Shown here in pieces: positions 1 through 8,517 of a stretch of DNA of 64,000 nt (the first letter of the stretch is position 1; the number at the start of each line of letters is the position of its first letter). The stretch spans positions 248,001 through 312,000 of the forward strand of contig CAWBNB010000030.1 of NCBI GenBank assembly GCA_963789885.1, written 5' to 3'. Position numbers and translations under genes: made by a program. The DNA comes from DATEDA01 sp963789885 (GTDB lineage: Bacteria; Pseudomonadota; Gammaproteobacteria; Burkholderiales; SG8-39). The notes beneath the pieces are model-generated. The model did no database searches. It was given only the letters and a program-made list of their open reading frames with translations, and had not been told where the DNA came from.

Positions 1-1087
1 CGGGCAGGGCGCGCTCGTCCTGCGCAGCCCCGAAGCGGTCAAGAACCCGTTCTATCTCCTCGCGCCGCCGGAGCTCCTCCTGCCGCTCGTCGCCCTGGCG
101 ACCGCGGCAACCGTGATCGCCTCGCAGGCGGTGATCTCCGGCGCGTTCTCGGTGACCCAGCAAGCCTCCCGCCTCGGCTACCTGCCGCGCATCCCGGTCA
201 CGCACACCTCCGAGACCGAGCGCGGCCAGATCTACGTCGGTCGTCTCAACTGGATCATGCTCGTCATCGTGGTGCTGCTGGTGCTCGGTTTCGGCTCGTC
301 GAGCAACCTCGCGGCGGCCTACGGCATCGCGGTATCGGGCACGATGGTGCTGACGACTTCGCTCATCGCGCTGGTGGTCTACGCGCTCGGGGGGGCCGCG
401 CGCGTGCCGGTCCTCGCGGTACTCGCCGTCATCGGCTTGGTCGAGCTCGCGTTTCTCGCCTCGAATGCGACCAAGATCGTGGCCGGCGGCTGGTTCCCGC
501 TCGCGTGCGGGCTCGTCATCTTCACGCTGCTCTCGACCTGGAAGCGCGCGACCGACTACCTGAACTCGGCGGCGGTGCGCAGGAAGGTGCCGATCGCGGG
601 ATTCTTCGAGCATCTCGGCGAGGTGGCCACGGTGCCCGGCACGGCGGTGTTCTTCTCGGCCGACCCCGATGCCGTCCCGACCACGCTGCTGCACAACCTG
701 AAGCACAACAAGGTGCTGCACGAGCGCGTCGTGTTCTTCACGATCGAGACCGCGGACGTGCCGCGCCTGCCGAACGCGGAGCGCACCGAGGTGCGGGTCA
801 TCGTACCGAAGCGGGTCTACCAGGCGACGGTGCGCTACGGCTTCATGGAGGACCCGGACGCGATGCGGGCGCTCGCGCTGCTCTCGCGCCACGGGCTGCG
901 CTTCGAGCGCGACGAGACCACCTTCTTCCTGGGGAAGTCGACGATCGCCCGCGCCGAGCGGCCGGGCCTCTTCACCTGGCGCCGCGAGCTCTTCCGGTGG
1001 ATGCAGCGGAACAGTCCGACCGCGGTCGAGTACTTCAAGCTCCCGCCCGACCGGGTGATCGAGCTCGGCACGCAGCTCACCCTCTGA
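1..1087 (+). CDS. kup: Kup-family potassium transporter, C-terminal part (5' truncated by window edge)
   Basis: Low-affinity K+ uptake permease of the inner membrane (KUP/HAK/KT family). The reading frame is open from base 2, so about 361 C-terminal residues of a protein usually near 620 are present. The first visible residues include the family motif ASQAVISGAFS followed by LGYLPR. Several hydrophobic helices follow (for example around residues 80-105 and 112-160 of the visible part), then a cytoplasmic C-terminal domain beginning near FFEHLGEVATVPGTAVFFS, which is typical of Kup. The start lies outside the window. A CaiB-type gene follows after 22 bases on the same strand, but no functional link is evident. 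Family assignment is firm from the conserved segments. Confidence 0.95.
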   Translation, partial: GQGALVLRSPEAVKNPFYLLAPPELLLPLVALATAATVIASQAVISGAFSVTQQASRLGYLPRIPVTHTSETERGQIYVGRLNWIMLVIVVLLVLGFGSSSNLAAAYGIAVSGTMVLTTSLIALVVYALGGAARVPVLAVLAVIGLVELAFLASNATKIVAGGWFPLACGLVIFTLLSTWKRATDYLNSAAVRRKVPIAGFFEHLGEVATVPGTAVFFSADPDAVPTTLLHNLKHNKVLHERVVFFTIETADVPRLPNAERTEVRVIVPKRVYQATVRYGFMEDPDAMRALALLSRHGLRFERDETTFFLGKSTIARAERPGLFTWRRELFRWMQRNSPTAVEYFKLPPDRVIELGTQLTL

Positions 1088-1109
1088 GCCTGCGCGAAGG
1101 GGACGAACC

Positions 1110-2267
1110 ATGAAACTCGCAGGCGTCAGGGTCGTCGAGCTCTCGCTCTTCCTCCCCGGGCCGCACCTCACGATGATGATGGCCGACCACGGCGCGGACG
1201 TGATCAAGGTCGAGCCGTACGAGGGCGGCGAGCCGGTCCGCCACATCGGCCCGAAGCAGGCGGGCGAAACGGTCTACTTCCGCAACACCCATCGGGGGAA
1301 GCGGAGCCTCCGGCTCAATCTCAAGCATCCGGAGGGCCGCGAGATCCTCATGCGCCTCGCCGAGCGCGCGGACGTCCTGGTCGAGTCGTTCCGGCCGGGG
1401 GTCGTCGACCGGCTCGGCATTGGCTACGCCGCGGTGAGCGCCCGCGCGCCGCAGATCGTCTACTGCTCGATCTCGGCCTTCGGGCAGAGCGGCGCCTACC
1501 GCGACCGGCCAGCACACGACCTCGCCGTCGAGTCGCTCGCCGGTCTGGTGAGCGTGAACCTCGACCAGGAGGACCGGCCGGCGATGCCCGCGGTGCCCGC
1601 GGCGGACATGGCGGCCTCCCTGATGGCGCTCTCCGGCATCCTCATGGCGCTGCTGAGGCAGCGCGCGACCGGGCAGGGCGACTATCTCGACATCGCGATG
1701 CACGACTCGCTCCTCGCGTGGACGGCGAACGTCATGGGCCCGGTCTTCGCGGAGCAGCGGGCGCCGGTGCCGAAAGCGGAGCGGACCTGGGGCGGGAACG
1801 CGTTCTACAACCTGTACGAAACGAAGGACGGTGGCTGGCTCGCGCTCGGTGCCTCGGAGCACAAGTTCGCCGAGAACTTCCTCGCGAAAGCCGGGCGATC
1901 GGATCTTGCCCCGTACGCGCACAAGCAGCCCGGCGAGCAGGGGCCGCTGATCGCCTATCTGCGCCGGCTCCTGAAGGAGAAGACGCTTGCAGAGTGGCTC
2001 GCATGGCTCGACGGCGTGGACGTCGCGTACGCGCCGGTGCGATCGCTCAAGGACGCGATCGACGATCCGAACACGCGTTCGCGCGGGATGCTGCTGATGG
2101 ACGAGCAGGGTCGCCAGCATCTCGGTGTCCCGATCAGATTCGCCCGCGAGCCTGCGCGGCCCAACCTGCACGCTCCCGGGTTCGGCGAGCATTCGAACGA
2201 GATCGTGAAGAGCCTCGGGTACGGCGACGCGGACGTCGAGCGGCTGCGCGCCGAGCGCGTCATCTGA
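1110..2267 (+). CDS. CaiB/BaiF (class III) CoA-transferase
   Basis: Class III CoA-transferase of 385 residues, which moves CoA between carboxylic acids through an enzyme-bound mixed anhydride. The N-terminus (AGVRVVELSLFLPGPHLTMM, then GADVIKVEPYEGGEPVR) is the classic CaiB nucleotide-fold start. The catalytic Asp is expected at about residue 199, in the DIAMHDSLLAW segment, matching the MQDAVLN region of formyl-CoA transferase. Length is normal for the family. The start is ATG, preceded by a purine-rich AAGGGGACG. The next gene, an acetyl-CoA hydrolase/transferase, begins 14 bases downstream on the same strand, suggesting an operon for organic-acid activation. The acyl substrate cannot be inferred. 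Confidence 0.92.
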   Translation: MKLAGVRVVELSLFLPGPHLTMMMADHGADVIKVEPYEGGEPVRHIGPKQAGETVYFRNTHRGKRSLRLNLKHPEGREILMRLAERADVLVESFRPGVVDRLGIGYAAVSARAPQIVYCSISAFGQSGAYRDRPAHDLAVESLAGLVSVNLDQEDRPAMPAVPAADMAASLMALSGILMALLRQRATGQGDYLDIAMHDSLLAWTANVMGPVFAEQRAPVPKAERTWGGNAFYNLYETKDGGWLALGASEHKFAENFLAKAGRSDLAPYAHKQPGEQGPLIAYLRRLLKEKTLAEWLAWLDGVDVAYAPVRSLKDAIDDPNTRSRGMLLMDEQGRQHLGVPIRFAREPARPNLHAPGFGEHSNEIVKSLGYGDADVERLRAERVI

Positions 2268-2280
2268 ACGAGCAATCGGG

Positions 2281-3550
2281 ATGACGCTCGAGCTCGACCC
2301 GGCCGCGCTCGATCTCGCCCGCTTCATCCGCCCCGGCGACACCGTCGCCGTCGCGCAGGGCTCGTCCGAGCCGCTGACGCTCACCGAGGCGCTGATCGCG
2401 CAGAGCGGCGAGCTCGGCGCGATCACCGTCTTCCTGGGCCTGATGTACTCGGACACTTTCGCGCCCGACGCGGCGCCGGGGTTCCGCTACTCGAGCTACG
2501 GCGCGCTCGGGATCGCTCGCACGCTTCGCGCGCGCCGGGCGGCTCGAGGTCGTGCCCTGCCACTACTCGCAGCTGCCGTGGCTCCTCGCGTCCGGGCCGG
2601 TGAAGGCCGACGTGGTCATGATCGGTCTCTCGCCCGCGGTCGCCGGCGTGGCGACGCTCGGGCCGGCGCACGGGTACGCGCTCGCGGCCACGACCCGCGC
2701 GCGCGTCGTCCTGGCGGAGATCAACGAGCGGATGCCCTGGCTCTACGGTGGCGAGCTGCCCGCTGGATTCCGGATCGATGCGGCGGTACGCACGTCGCGT
2801 CCGTTGCCCAAGTATCCCGATTCGCGCGTCGGTGAGGTGGAGCGCGAGGTCGCGGCCAAGGTGGCCGGACTGATCCCGGACGGCGCCACGCTGCAGTTCG
2901 GCGTCGGCACGATCGCCGATGCCGTCCTCGGCGCGCTCGGCGGCCATCGCGACCTCGGCCTGCACACCGGGATGCTCCCCGCCGCGGCGCTGCCGCTGCT
3001 CGAACGCGGGGTGGTGACGAACCGTCGCAAGCCGATCGACGTCGGCGTCACGGTGAGCGGCGTCTATATCGGCGACGAGGCGCTCTACCGGTACATCGAT
3101 CGGAACCCGGCGACGCGGCTCGCCGGTCCGGAGTACACGCACGCGATCGAGACGCTCGCGCGCATTCCCGGCTTCGTCAGCATCAACTCGGCCGTCGAGG
3201 TCGACCTCGCGGGCAACATCAACGCCGAGGTCGCGGGCGGCGCCTACGTCGGCGGCGTCGGCGGCCAGCTCGACTTCGTCCGCGGCGCCGCGGCGGCGCC
3301 CGGCGGCCGGGCGATCATCGCGCTGCCCTCGGTCTCGCGCGACGGCAAGTCGAGCCGCGTGGTCGCGCGGTGCGCGACGGTCACGACGCCCGCCGCCGAT
3401 GCCGACACGATCGTCACGGAGTGGGGCGTCGCCGAGCTGCGCGGCGTGTCATTCGACGAGCGCGCGCGCCGGGTCACGGCGATCGCGCATCCGGCGTTTC
3501 GGGATCAGCTCGCGGCCGCGGCGCGGGCCAAAGGCAGATCCGGAGCCTAA
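2281..3550 (+). pseudogene. Acetyl-CoA hydrolase/transferase family gene broken by a single-base frameshift
   Basis: The first about 80 codons (frame 1, from ATG 2281) read TVAVAQGSSEPLTLTEAL and end sensibly at YGALGIART. The rest of the protein continues in frame 2, as FARAGRLEVVPCHYSQLP and onward to the stop at 3550. Removing one base near 2523-2530, within a ttcgcgcgcgcc tract, restores one continuous protein of about 422 residues. That is close to the usual size of the acetyl-CoA hydrolase / 4-hydroxybutyrate CoA-transferase family. The catalytic Glu region is present (INSAVEVDLAGNINAEV), as is the C-terminal VTEWGVAELRG. It would work next to the upstream CaiB-type transferase. The break may be real decay or a sequencing error in a GC repeat. 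The family call is firm. Confidence 0.85.
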
Positions 3551-4509
3551 CTCACGCGCTGCAGCTTCTGCAGCGACCGCATGCGCCACGGCACCGTCTT
3601 GTCCGGGAAGAGGCGCGGATACTCGGTGTAGCTGACCTCGCCGACGTAGATGTCGCCACGCGAATCGACCGCGAGCCCGTGCGGCGCGACGAACTTGCCG
3701 GTCTCGAGGCCGGGTCCCGCCTCGCCGCCGAGACGCGCCACGACCTTGCCTTCGCCGTCGACGATCGAGAGGCGCGGGCCGATGTTGGGATGGTTGCGGT
3801 TCACCGCCATTGCCGGCCCGAGCTCGCCGATGATGAACTGCCGCTTCGGTCCGTGGCAGCAGAAGAGGCCGCACGGCCGGTGCATGTTGACCCACTGCGT
3901 CTCGTAGCGGCCGTTGCCGTCGAACACCTGGACGCGGTGGTTCTCGCGGTCGGCGACGTAGACCCAGCCGTCCGGGTCCGCGGCGATGTTGTGCGCGATG
4001 TTGAACTGGCCGGGATCGGTGCCCGGCTCGCCCCAGGACAGGAGCAGCTTTCCGTCCGGCGAATACTTGTGGACGCGCGCGTTCCCGTACCCGTCGCTCA
4101 CGTAGATCTCGCCCTTGGGCGAGAGCGCCGTGTGCGTGCAGCGGTGGAACGGCAGGCCGCTCATGTACGGCGTGGCCTGGCCGGGAACGCCGATCTCGAG
4201 CAGCACCTTGCCCTCGGTCGTGCACTTGCGCACGAAGTGGCCGCCGTCGTCGGTGCAGTAGAGGAGGTCGTTCGCGTCGATGTGCAGGCCGTGCGCGCGC
4301 GGAAAGGTCCCTTCGCCCCACGAGCGCAGGAAGTTCCCGTCGCGGTCGAACACGCACATCGGGTGCTCGCCGCGGTTGAAGACGTAGACGCGGTCCTTGC
4401 TGTCCACCGCGACCGACGCGACGTCCTTGAACTCCCATCCGTCGGGCAGCTTCGCCCAGTCCTCCACGACGCGGTAGCGATGCTCGCCGGTGCCCAGAAT
4501 GGTCGTCAT
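3547..4509 (-). CDS. NHL-repeat beta-propeller protein
   Basis: Six-bladed propeller of the NHL/peptidyl-alpha-hydroxyglycine-lyase-like type, about 320 residues. Repeated units of the pattern hydrophobic-D-x-x-G-x-(V/I)-Y-V run through the protein: VASVAVDSKDRVYVFN, HTALSPKGEIYVSD, HNIAADPDGWVYVADRENHR and HGLAVDSRGDIYVGE. No signal peptide is seen, so it is probably cytoplasmic. The start is the ATG at 4509, which has AGGAG six bases upstream; an in-frame ATG at 4560 would add 17 residues with no good ribosome site. The last four bases overlap the end of the convergent CoA-transferase gene. Such proteins accompany catabolic genes in Burkholderiales, but the substrate is unknown. Confidence 0.85.
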   Translation of the reverse strand: MTTILGTGEHRYRVVEDWAKLPDGWEFKDVASVAVDSKDRVYVFNRGEHPMCVFDRDGNFLRSWGEGTFPRAHGLHIDANDLLYCTDDGGHFVRKCTTEGKVLLEIGVPGQATPYMSGLPFHRCTHTALSPKGEIYVSDGYGNARVHKYSPDGKLLLSWGEPGTDPGQFNIAHNIAADPDGWVYVADRENHRVQVFDGNGRYETQWVNMHRPCGLFCCHGPKRQFIIGELGPAMAVNRNHPNIGPRLSIVDGEGKVVARLGGEAGPGLETGKFVAPHGLAVDSRGDIYVGEVSYTEYPRLFPDKTVPWRMRSLQKLQRVS

Positions 4510-4757
4510 CGGTGTCTCCTGTTTGGTCGGCCGGATCGGATGCGCGCGGGAGCGTAGCATGCTGCGGCTCGATCGCCGCTTTTGCGCCCCTTCGCTTCGG
4601 TCCGGGGTGGCTGAGCGGCCCTGATCCCAAGAGGGCTTGCAAGACGCGTTTACAGGATGGGCCGTTACAAGACAGAAACAAAAACGCCGTGCGTCGACAT
4701 CGACGCGTTACCGCGACTGCGTACCGTGGCGCCTCCTTGCTTTCGCGTGAGTCACAT

Positions 4758-4764
4758 TGGAGGT
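4758..4764 (+). promoter_or_regulatory. Ribosome binding site deciding the start of the FAD oxidase gene
   Basis: TGGAGGT lies five bases before GTG 4769. A TTG at 4757 is also in frame but overlaps this site, so GTG 4769 is the better start. Confidence 0.7.
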
Positions 4765-4768
4765 CCAA

Positions 4769-6208
4769 GTGCAAGACATCGGTTACATCACCCTCGAGAA
4801 GACCGCAGGACACCTGAACGCGTCCGATATTGAAGCCCTCGTCGCCGGAATTCGCGGCGAAGTGCTGACGCCGCGCGACGGCGCGTACGGCGCCGCGCGG
4901 AAGATCTGGAACGGCATGGTGGACAGCCGTCCCGCCCTCATCGTCCGCGCCAGCAACCCGCAGGACGTGCGGCACGCGGTCAATTTCGCCCGCGAACACC
5001 GCATGCTGGTCAGCGTGCGCGGCGGCGGCCACCACATCGCGGGCAACTCCGTTGCCGAAGGCGGCCTGGTCATCGATCAATCCGGCCTGCGAACGGTTCG
5101 CGTCGACCCCGAACGGCGCGTCGCGCGTGTCGCCCCGGGGGCGTTGCTGAGCGACTTCGACCGCGAGGCGCAAGCCTTCGGCCTGGCGACGCCGCTCGGC
5201 ATCAACTCCACCACCGGCGTTGCGGGGCTCACCCTCGGCGGCGGCTTCGGCTGGCTGACCCGCAAGTACGGCATGACGATCGACAACCTGATCTCCGCGG
5301 ACATCGTCACCGCGGACGGCCGGCAGCGCATCGTTTCGGCGAGCCAGGAGCCCGACCTGTTCTGGGCGATCCGCGGCGGCGGCGGCAACTTCGGCGTCGT
5401 GACCTCGTTCGAGTTCAAGCTGCATCCCGTCGGGCCGGAGGTCTATTCGGGCCTCGTCGTATATCCGGCCGACCAGGCGCGGAAGGTCCTTCGAGCGTGG
5501 CGCGACTTTACGGTCGATGCGCCCACGGAGCTGAGCGTATGGGCGGTGCTGCGAAAGGCGCCGCCGCTGCCGTTCCTGCCCGAATCGGTTCACGGCAAGG
5601 ACGTGGTCGTGTTCGCGGTCGTCCACGCCGGCGATCTTGCCGCAGGCGAACGGGCCGCCGCGCCGGTGTCCAAGTTCGGCAGCCCGGTCGGGGCCGCGCT
5701 GGGGCCGACGCCCTATGCCGGATTCCAGGGTGCGTTCGATCCGCTACTCCAGCCCGGAGCGCGCAACTACTGGAAGTCCCACAACCTCAGTCGGCTCGAC
5801 GACGGTCTGCTCGACGTCGCGGTCGCTGCAGCAGCTGGAGCGCCGGGACCCGAGTGCGAAGTGTTCATCGCCCAGCTCGGCGGTGCGATGGGGCGAGTCG
5901 CGCCCGCGGACACGGCCTACGCCGGGCGCGACGCGAACTACGTCATGAATGTCCACGGTCGTTGGCAGAGCGCGGCCGACGACGACCGGGGCCGCGAGTG
6001 GGCGCGGCGCCTGTACCGGGACGCAACGCCGTTCGCGACCGGCGGCGGGTACGTGAACTTCTTCACCGAGGACGAGGGCGAGCGGGTGGCGCAGGCTTAC
6101 GGCGTCAACTTCGGGCGGCTGCGGGAGATCAAGCGGCGGTTCGATCCCGACAACCTGTTCCGGATGAACATGAACGTTACGCCCGCGGCCGCGAAGCTGG
6201 CGGCCTAG
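4769..6208 (+). CDS. FAD-binding oxidoreductase with berberine-bridge (BBE) domain
   Basis: Secondary-alcohol or sugar oxidase-type flavoprotein of 479 residues. The PCMH FAD-binding fold covers roughly residues 45-215, with the FAD-attachment segment RGGGHHIAGNS; the His there is the usual covalent 8-alpha site. It is followed by TGVAGLTLGGGFGWLTRKYG and the GGGGNFGVVTSF motif. The second cysteine used for bicovalent FAD in some BBE enzymes is not present at the usual position. The C-terminal BBE motif reads RFDPDNLFRMNMNV. The start was chosen from the ribosome site. A 200-base gap upstream separates it from the divergent NHL gene. The substrate is not identifiable. Confidence 0.9.
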   Translation: MQDIGYITLEKTAGHLNASDIEALVAGIRGEVLTPRDGAYGAARKIWNGMVDSRPALIVRASNPQDVRHAVNFAREHRMLVSVRGGGHHIAGNSVAEGGLVIDQSGLRTVRVDPERRVARVAPGALLSDFDREAQAFGLATPLGINSTTGVAGLTLGGGFGWLTRKYGMTIDNLISADIVTADGRQRIVSASQEPDLFWAIRGGGGNFGVVTSFEFKLHPVGPEVYSGLVVYPADQARKVLRAWRDFTVDAPTELSVWAVLRKAPPLPFLPESVHGKDVVVFAVVHAGDLAAGERAAAPVSKFGSPVGAALGPTPYAGFQGAFDPLLQPGARNYWKSHNLSRLDDGLLDVAVAAAAGAPGPECEVFIAQLGGAMGRVAPADTAYAGRDANYVMNVHGRWQSAADDDRGREWARRLYRDATPFATGGGYVNFFTEDEGERVAQAYGVNFGRLREIKRRFDPDNLFRMNMNVTPAAAKLAA

Positions 6209-6335
6209 GGGATTGAGCGCCGGTAGATGCGCAGCGCGCGCCAGGCGCCGCTGCCGCCGCCGGCGCAGGTCGGGCCGCAGCCCGACCGGGCGCGCCGGTT
6301 TACCATCGGGCCATTACCGTGCCCGGAGGAGACCC

Positions 6336-7122
6336 ATGACCGTCGTCATCAACCACGCGCTGCGCCAGCTCCGCGAAGGGAGGCTCGCGATCGGCCTCGG
6401 CCTGCGCCAGGCGCGCACCGTGGACATCGCGCAGATCGCGAAGACGAGCGGATTCGACTGGCTCTTCATCGACTGCGAGCACAACTCGATGAGCGTGGAC
6501 ACCGCCGCGCAGATCGCGGCGGCCGCGCTCGCCGTCGGGGTCACGCCGATCGTGCGCGTACCGGGGTACGAGCACTATCACGCGACGCGCGCGCTCGACA
6601 ACGGCGCCCAGGGCGTGGTGGTGCCGCACGTCGACACGGCCGAGCACGCGCGCCGGATCGCCGACTACTGCCGCTATCCGCCGGTCGGCCATCGATCGAT
6701 GGGCGGCGGGCTGCAGCAGCTCGGGTTCGCGCCGATGCCGCTCGGCGACGCGGCACGGATCGTGAACGCCGAGACGCTGGTGGTCGTCATGCTCGAGTCG
6801 CCCGCAGGCGATCGACAATTGCGAGGCGATCGCGGCGGTGCCGGGCATCGATGCACTGCTGATCGGCACCAACGATCTCTGCTTCGAGATGGGCATCCCC
6901 GGGCAGTTCGACCATGCGCGCGTCGTGGATGCGTACACGAGGCTCGTCGCCGCTTGCCGCAAGCACGGCAAGTTTCCCGGAATGGGCGGCGTGTACGCAC
7001 CGGAGCTCCTCGAGCGCTACATCGGGATGGGCGTGCGCCTGATCCTGGCCGGCTCCGATTTCGCGCTGCTGATGCAAGCGGCCGGCGCACGGGCGAGCCT
7101 GGTGCGCACGTTCGAGCGCTAG
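6336..7122 (+). pseudogene. HpcH/HpaI aldolase/citrate-lyase family gene with a one-base frameshift
   Basis: Class II pyruvate aldolase of the 4-hydroxy-2-oxoheptanedioate aldolase type. From ATG 6336 (GGAGGA just upstream) the frame gives GFDWLFIDCEHNSMSVD, GAQGVVVPHVDTAEHARR and VVVMLESP. It then loses register near 6805. In the next frame the family sequence resumes as EAIDNCEAIAAVPGIDALLIGTNDL and runs to the stop at 7122. Deleting one C at about 6805 (cccgcaggcg to cccgaggcg) rejoins the two parts into about 261 residues, the normal length. The metal-binding Glu (in VMLESPEA after correction) and Asp region sit around the break. This may be a sequencing error or a recent inactivation. 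A second, intact family member lies at 22663-23430. Confidence 0.85.
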
Positions 7123-7126
7123 CTCG

Positions 7127-8053
7127 TCACAGCCTCAGCTCCCACGTCTGCCCGACCAGGCTGTGGCCGAAGCTGTGGTGCGGCTCCTCGGCGACCAGGC
7201 GATAGCCTGCCCCTTCGTAGATATGGCGGGCGGCGTGAAGGATGCTGTTCGTCCACAGCACGATCTTCCGGTAGCCCTTCTCGCGCGCGAAGCGTTCGCA
7301 TTCGTCGACGAGCCGCCCGCCGATGCCGAGCCCGCGGGCGCTCGGTTCGACGTACAGCAGCCGTAGCTGCGCGACCGTCCGCGACTTCGACACCAGGAAC
7401 ACCGAGCCGACGATCTCGCCGTCGCGCTCGGCGATCCAGCAGCGCTCGCGCTGCGGGTCGAAGTTCTCGATGAACTTGGCGACGATCGTCGCGACGAGCG
7501 CCTCGAACCGCTCGTCCCAGCCGTACTCCTGCGCGTAGAGGGCGCCATGGCGGTGGACGACCCAGCCCATGTCGCCGGGTCGATGGGGACGAAGGAGGTA
7601 GGGGACCTTCGGCTCGGGCGCCGCGCCGAGCAGCCGCCCGACGTCGCGCATCGCTTCCACCAGCCTCCGCTGCCCGGCGTCGGACAGCTCCCCGAGCATC
7701 GCCCGCACCTCGGCGGCCGAGCGGGTGTTCAAGGTCCCGAAGGTGCGCTTGCCCCCGGCGGTGAGTCCGAGCAGGCTCTGCCGCCCGTCCGATTTCGACC
7801 GCTCCCGGGCGATCAGGCGCCGGCGCTCGAGGCCGCGCAGCATCCGGCTGAGATAACCCGCATCCAGGCCGAGGTCGCGCGCGAGCTCGGCCGCCGTCGG
7901 GCGCTCGCGGTGCGCGAGCTCGTAGAGGAGCCGCGCTTCGGTGAGCGAGAACGGGCTGTCGAGCAGCCCGGCCCGGAGCGCGCCGATGCGGCGCGTGTAG
8001 AAGCGGTTGAAGCGCCGGACGACGTCCACGCGCGGGTCGGCGGGCAGGGCCAT
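7127..8053 (-). CDS. MarR-type regulator fused to GNAT acetyltransferase
   Basis: Two-domain protein of 308 residues. Residues 1-145 form a MarR winged helix: SLTEARLLYELAH, then TAAELARDLGLDAGYLSRML as the recognition helix, and RSKSDGRQSLLGLTAGGK as the wing. Residues 155-308 form a GNAT N-acetyltransferase with the acetyl-CoA loop LYVEPSARGLGIGGRLVDEC and the C-terminal NILHAARHIYEGAGY-like strand (here NSILHAARHIYEGAGYRL). Fusions of this kind are widespread and are thought to modify small molecules or proteins while controlling transcription. The ATG at 8053 gives the canonical N-terminus. A palindrome lies 21 bases upstream. The stop is four bases past the convergent aldolase gene. Confidence 0.9.
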   Translation of the reverse strand: MALPADPRVDVVRRFNRFYTRRIGALRAGLLDSPFSLTEARLLYELAHRERPTAAELARDLGLDAGYLSRMLRGLERRRLIARERSKSDGRQSLLGLTAGGKRTFGTLNTRSAAEVRAMLGELSDAGQRRLVEAMRDVGRLLGAAPEPKVPYLLRPHRPGDMGWVVHRHGALYAQEYGWDERFEALVATIVAKFIENFDPQRERCWIAERDGEIVGSVFLVSKSRTVAQLRLLYVEPSARGLGIGGRLVDECERFAREKGYRKIVLWTNSILHAARHIYEGAGYRLVAEEPHHSFGHSLVGQTWELRL

Positions 8054-8073
8054 GGGGATCGGATGCCATGGTC

Positions 8074-8089
8074 AAGCAATTGGTTGCTT
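8074..8089. promoter_or_regulatory. Candidate MarR-type operator palindrome
   Basis: AAGCAA-TTGG-TTGCTT is a perfect 6-base inverted repeat centred about 28 bases upstream of the MarR-GNAT start codon, in an AT-richer patch of otherwise GC-rich DNA. MarR proteins usually repress their own gene through such sites. Assignment rests on position and symmetry only. Confidence 0.5.
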
Positions 8090-8229
8090 TAGTCAAGTTT
8101 AGGCCGGGCATCGCTGCCCTTATGCATGCGCGCATGGAATGGATAAGATGTAGAAATCTCGTTTAACAACCGGCCGCAGGAAGCCTACAGTGCTGCCCGT
8201 AGTCGAGGCTAACTGAAGGAGTACTGATC

Positions 8230-8418
8230 ATGCGAGACGATCATGTGTTTTACGGCCACATCGGCGGGCGGTATCCGACCGCCGACGAGATCGAGTACCA
8301 CGTCCACGCGGCGCACCGTCTGCGCGCCGCAGCGGTCCACGGGCTGCTGCACGACGCGTTCAGGCGGCTTGCGGCTCTGTTCCGCCGCCGCCCGGCGGCG
8401 AAGCTTCAGACCTGCTGA
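8230..8418 (+). CDS. Small hypothetical protein (62 residues)
   Basis: ORF with ATG 8230 and a good ribosome site (GAAGGAG, nine bases upstream). The product begins MRDDHVFYGHIGGRYPTADE and has an amphipathic Ala/Arg/His-rich helix (HVHAAHRLRAAAVHGLLHDA) followed by a basic tail. The pattern AHRLRAxAV resembles small helical proteins seen in many proteobacteria, often of unknown role. There is no signal peptide or membrane segment. It is read in the same direction as the RidA-like gene downstream. I do not assign a function. Confidence 0.5.
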   Translation: MRDDHVFYGHIGGRYPTADEIEYHVHAAHRLRAAAVHGLLHDAFRRLAALFRRRPAAKLQTC

Positions 8419-8427
8419 GGCGGCGCC

Positions 8428-8496
8428 GTGCCGATCCTTAGCGTGCTGGTCAGCGGTGAGCCGTCGGCCGAGCGGAGCGCGGCGATCGCCGCCTGA
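8428..8496 (+). pseudogene. Remnant of a 4-oxalocrotonate tautomerase-family gene
   Basis: A 22-codon frame starting at GTG 8428 reads MPILSVLVSGEPSAERSAAI and ends in a stop two codons later. This matches the N-terminus of tautomerase-superfamily enzymes, including the catalytic Pro that follows the initiator Met and the beta strand ILxVLVSG. The rest of the roughly 60-130 residue enzyme is missing; the RidA-like gene begins 21 bases later. I read it as a truncated gene left by a deletion. It is too short for certainty. Confidence 0.45.
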
Positions 8497-8517
8497 CCGG
8501 GCAAGGGACGCGCGGTC

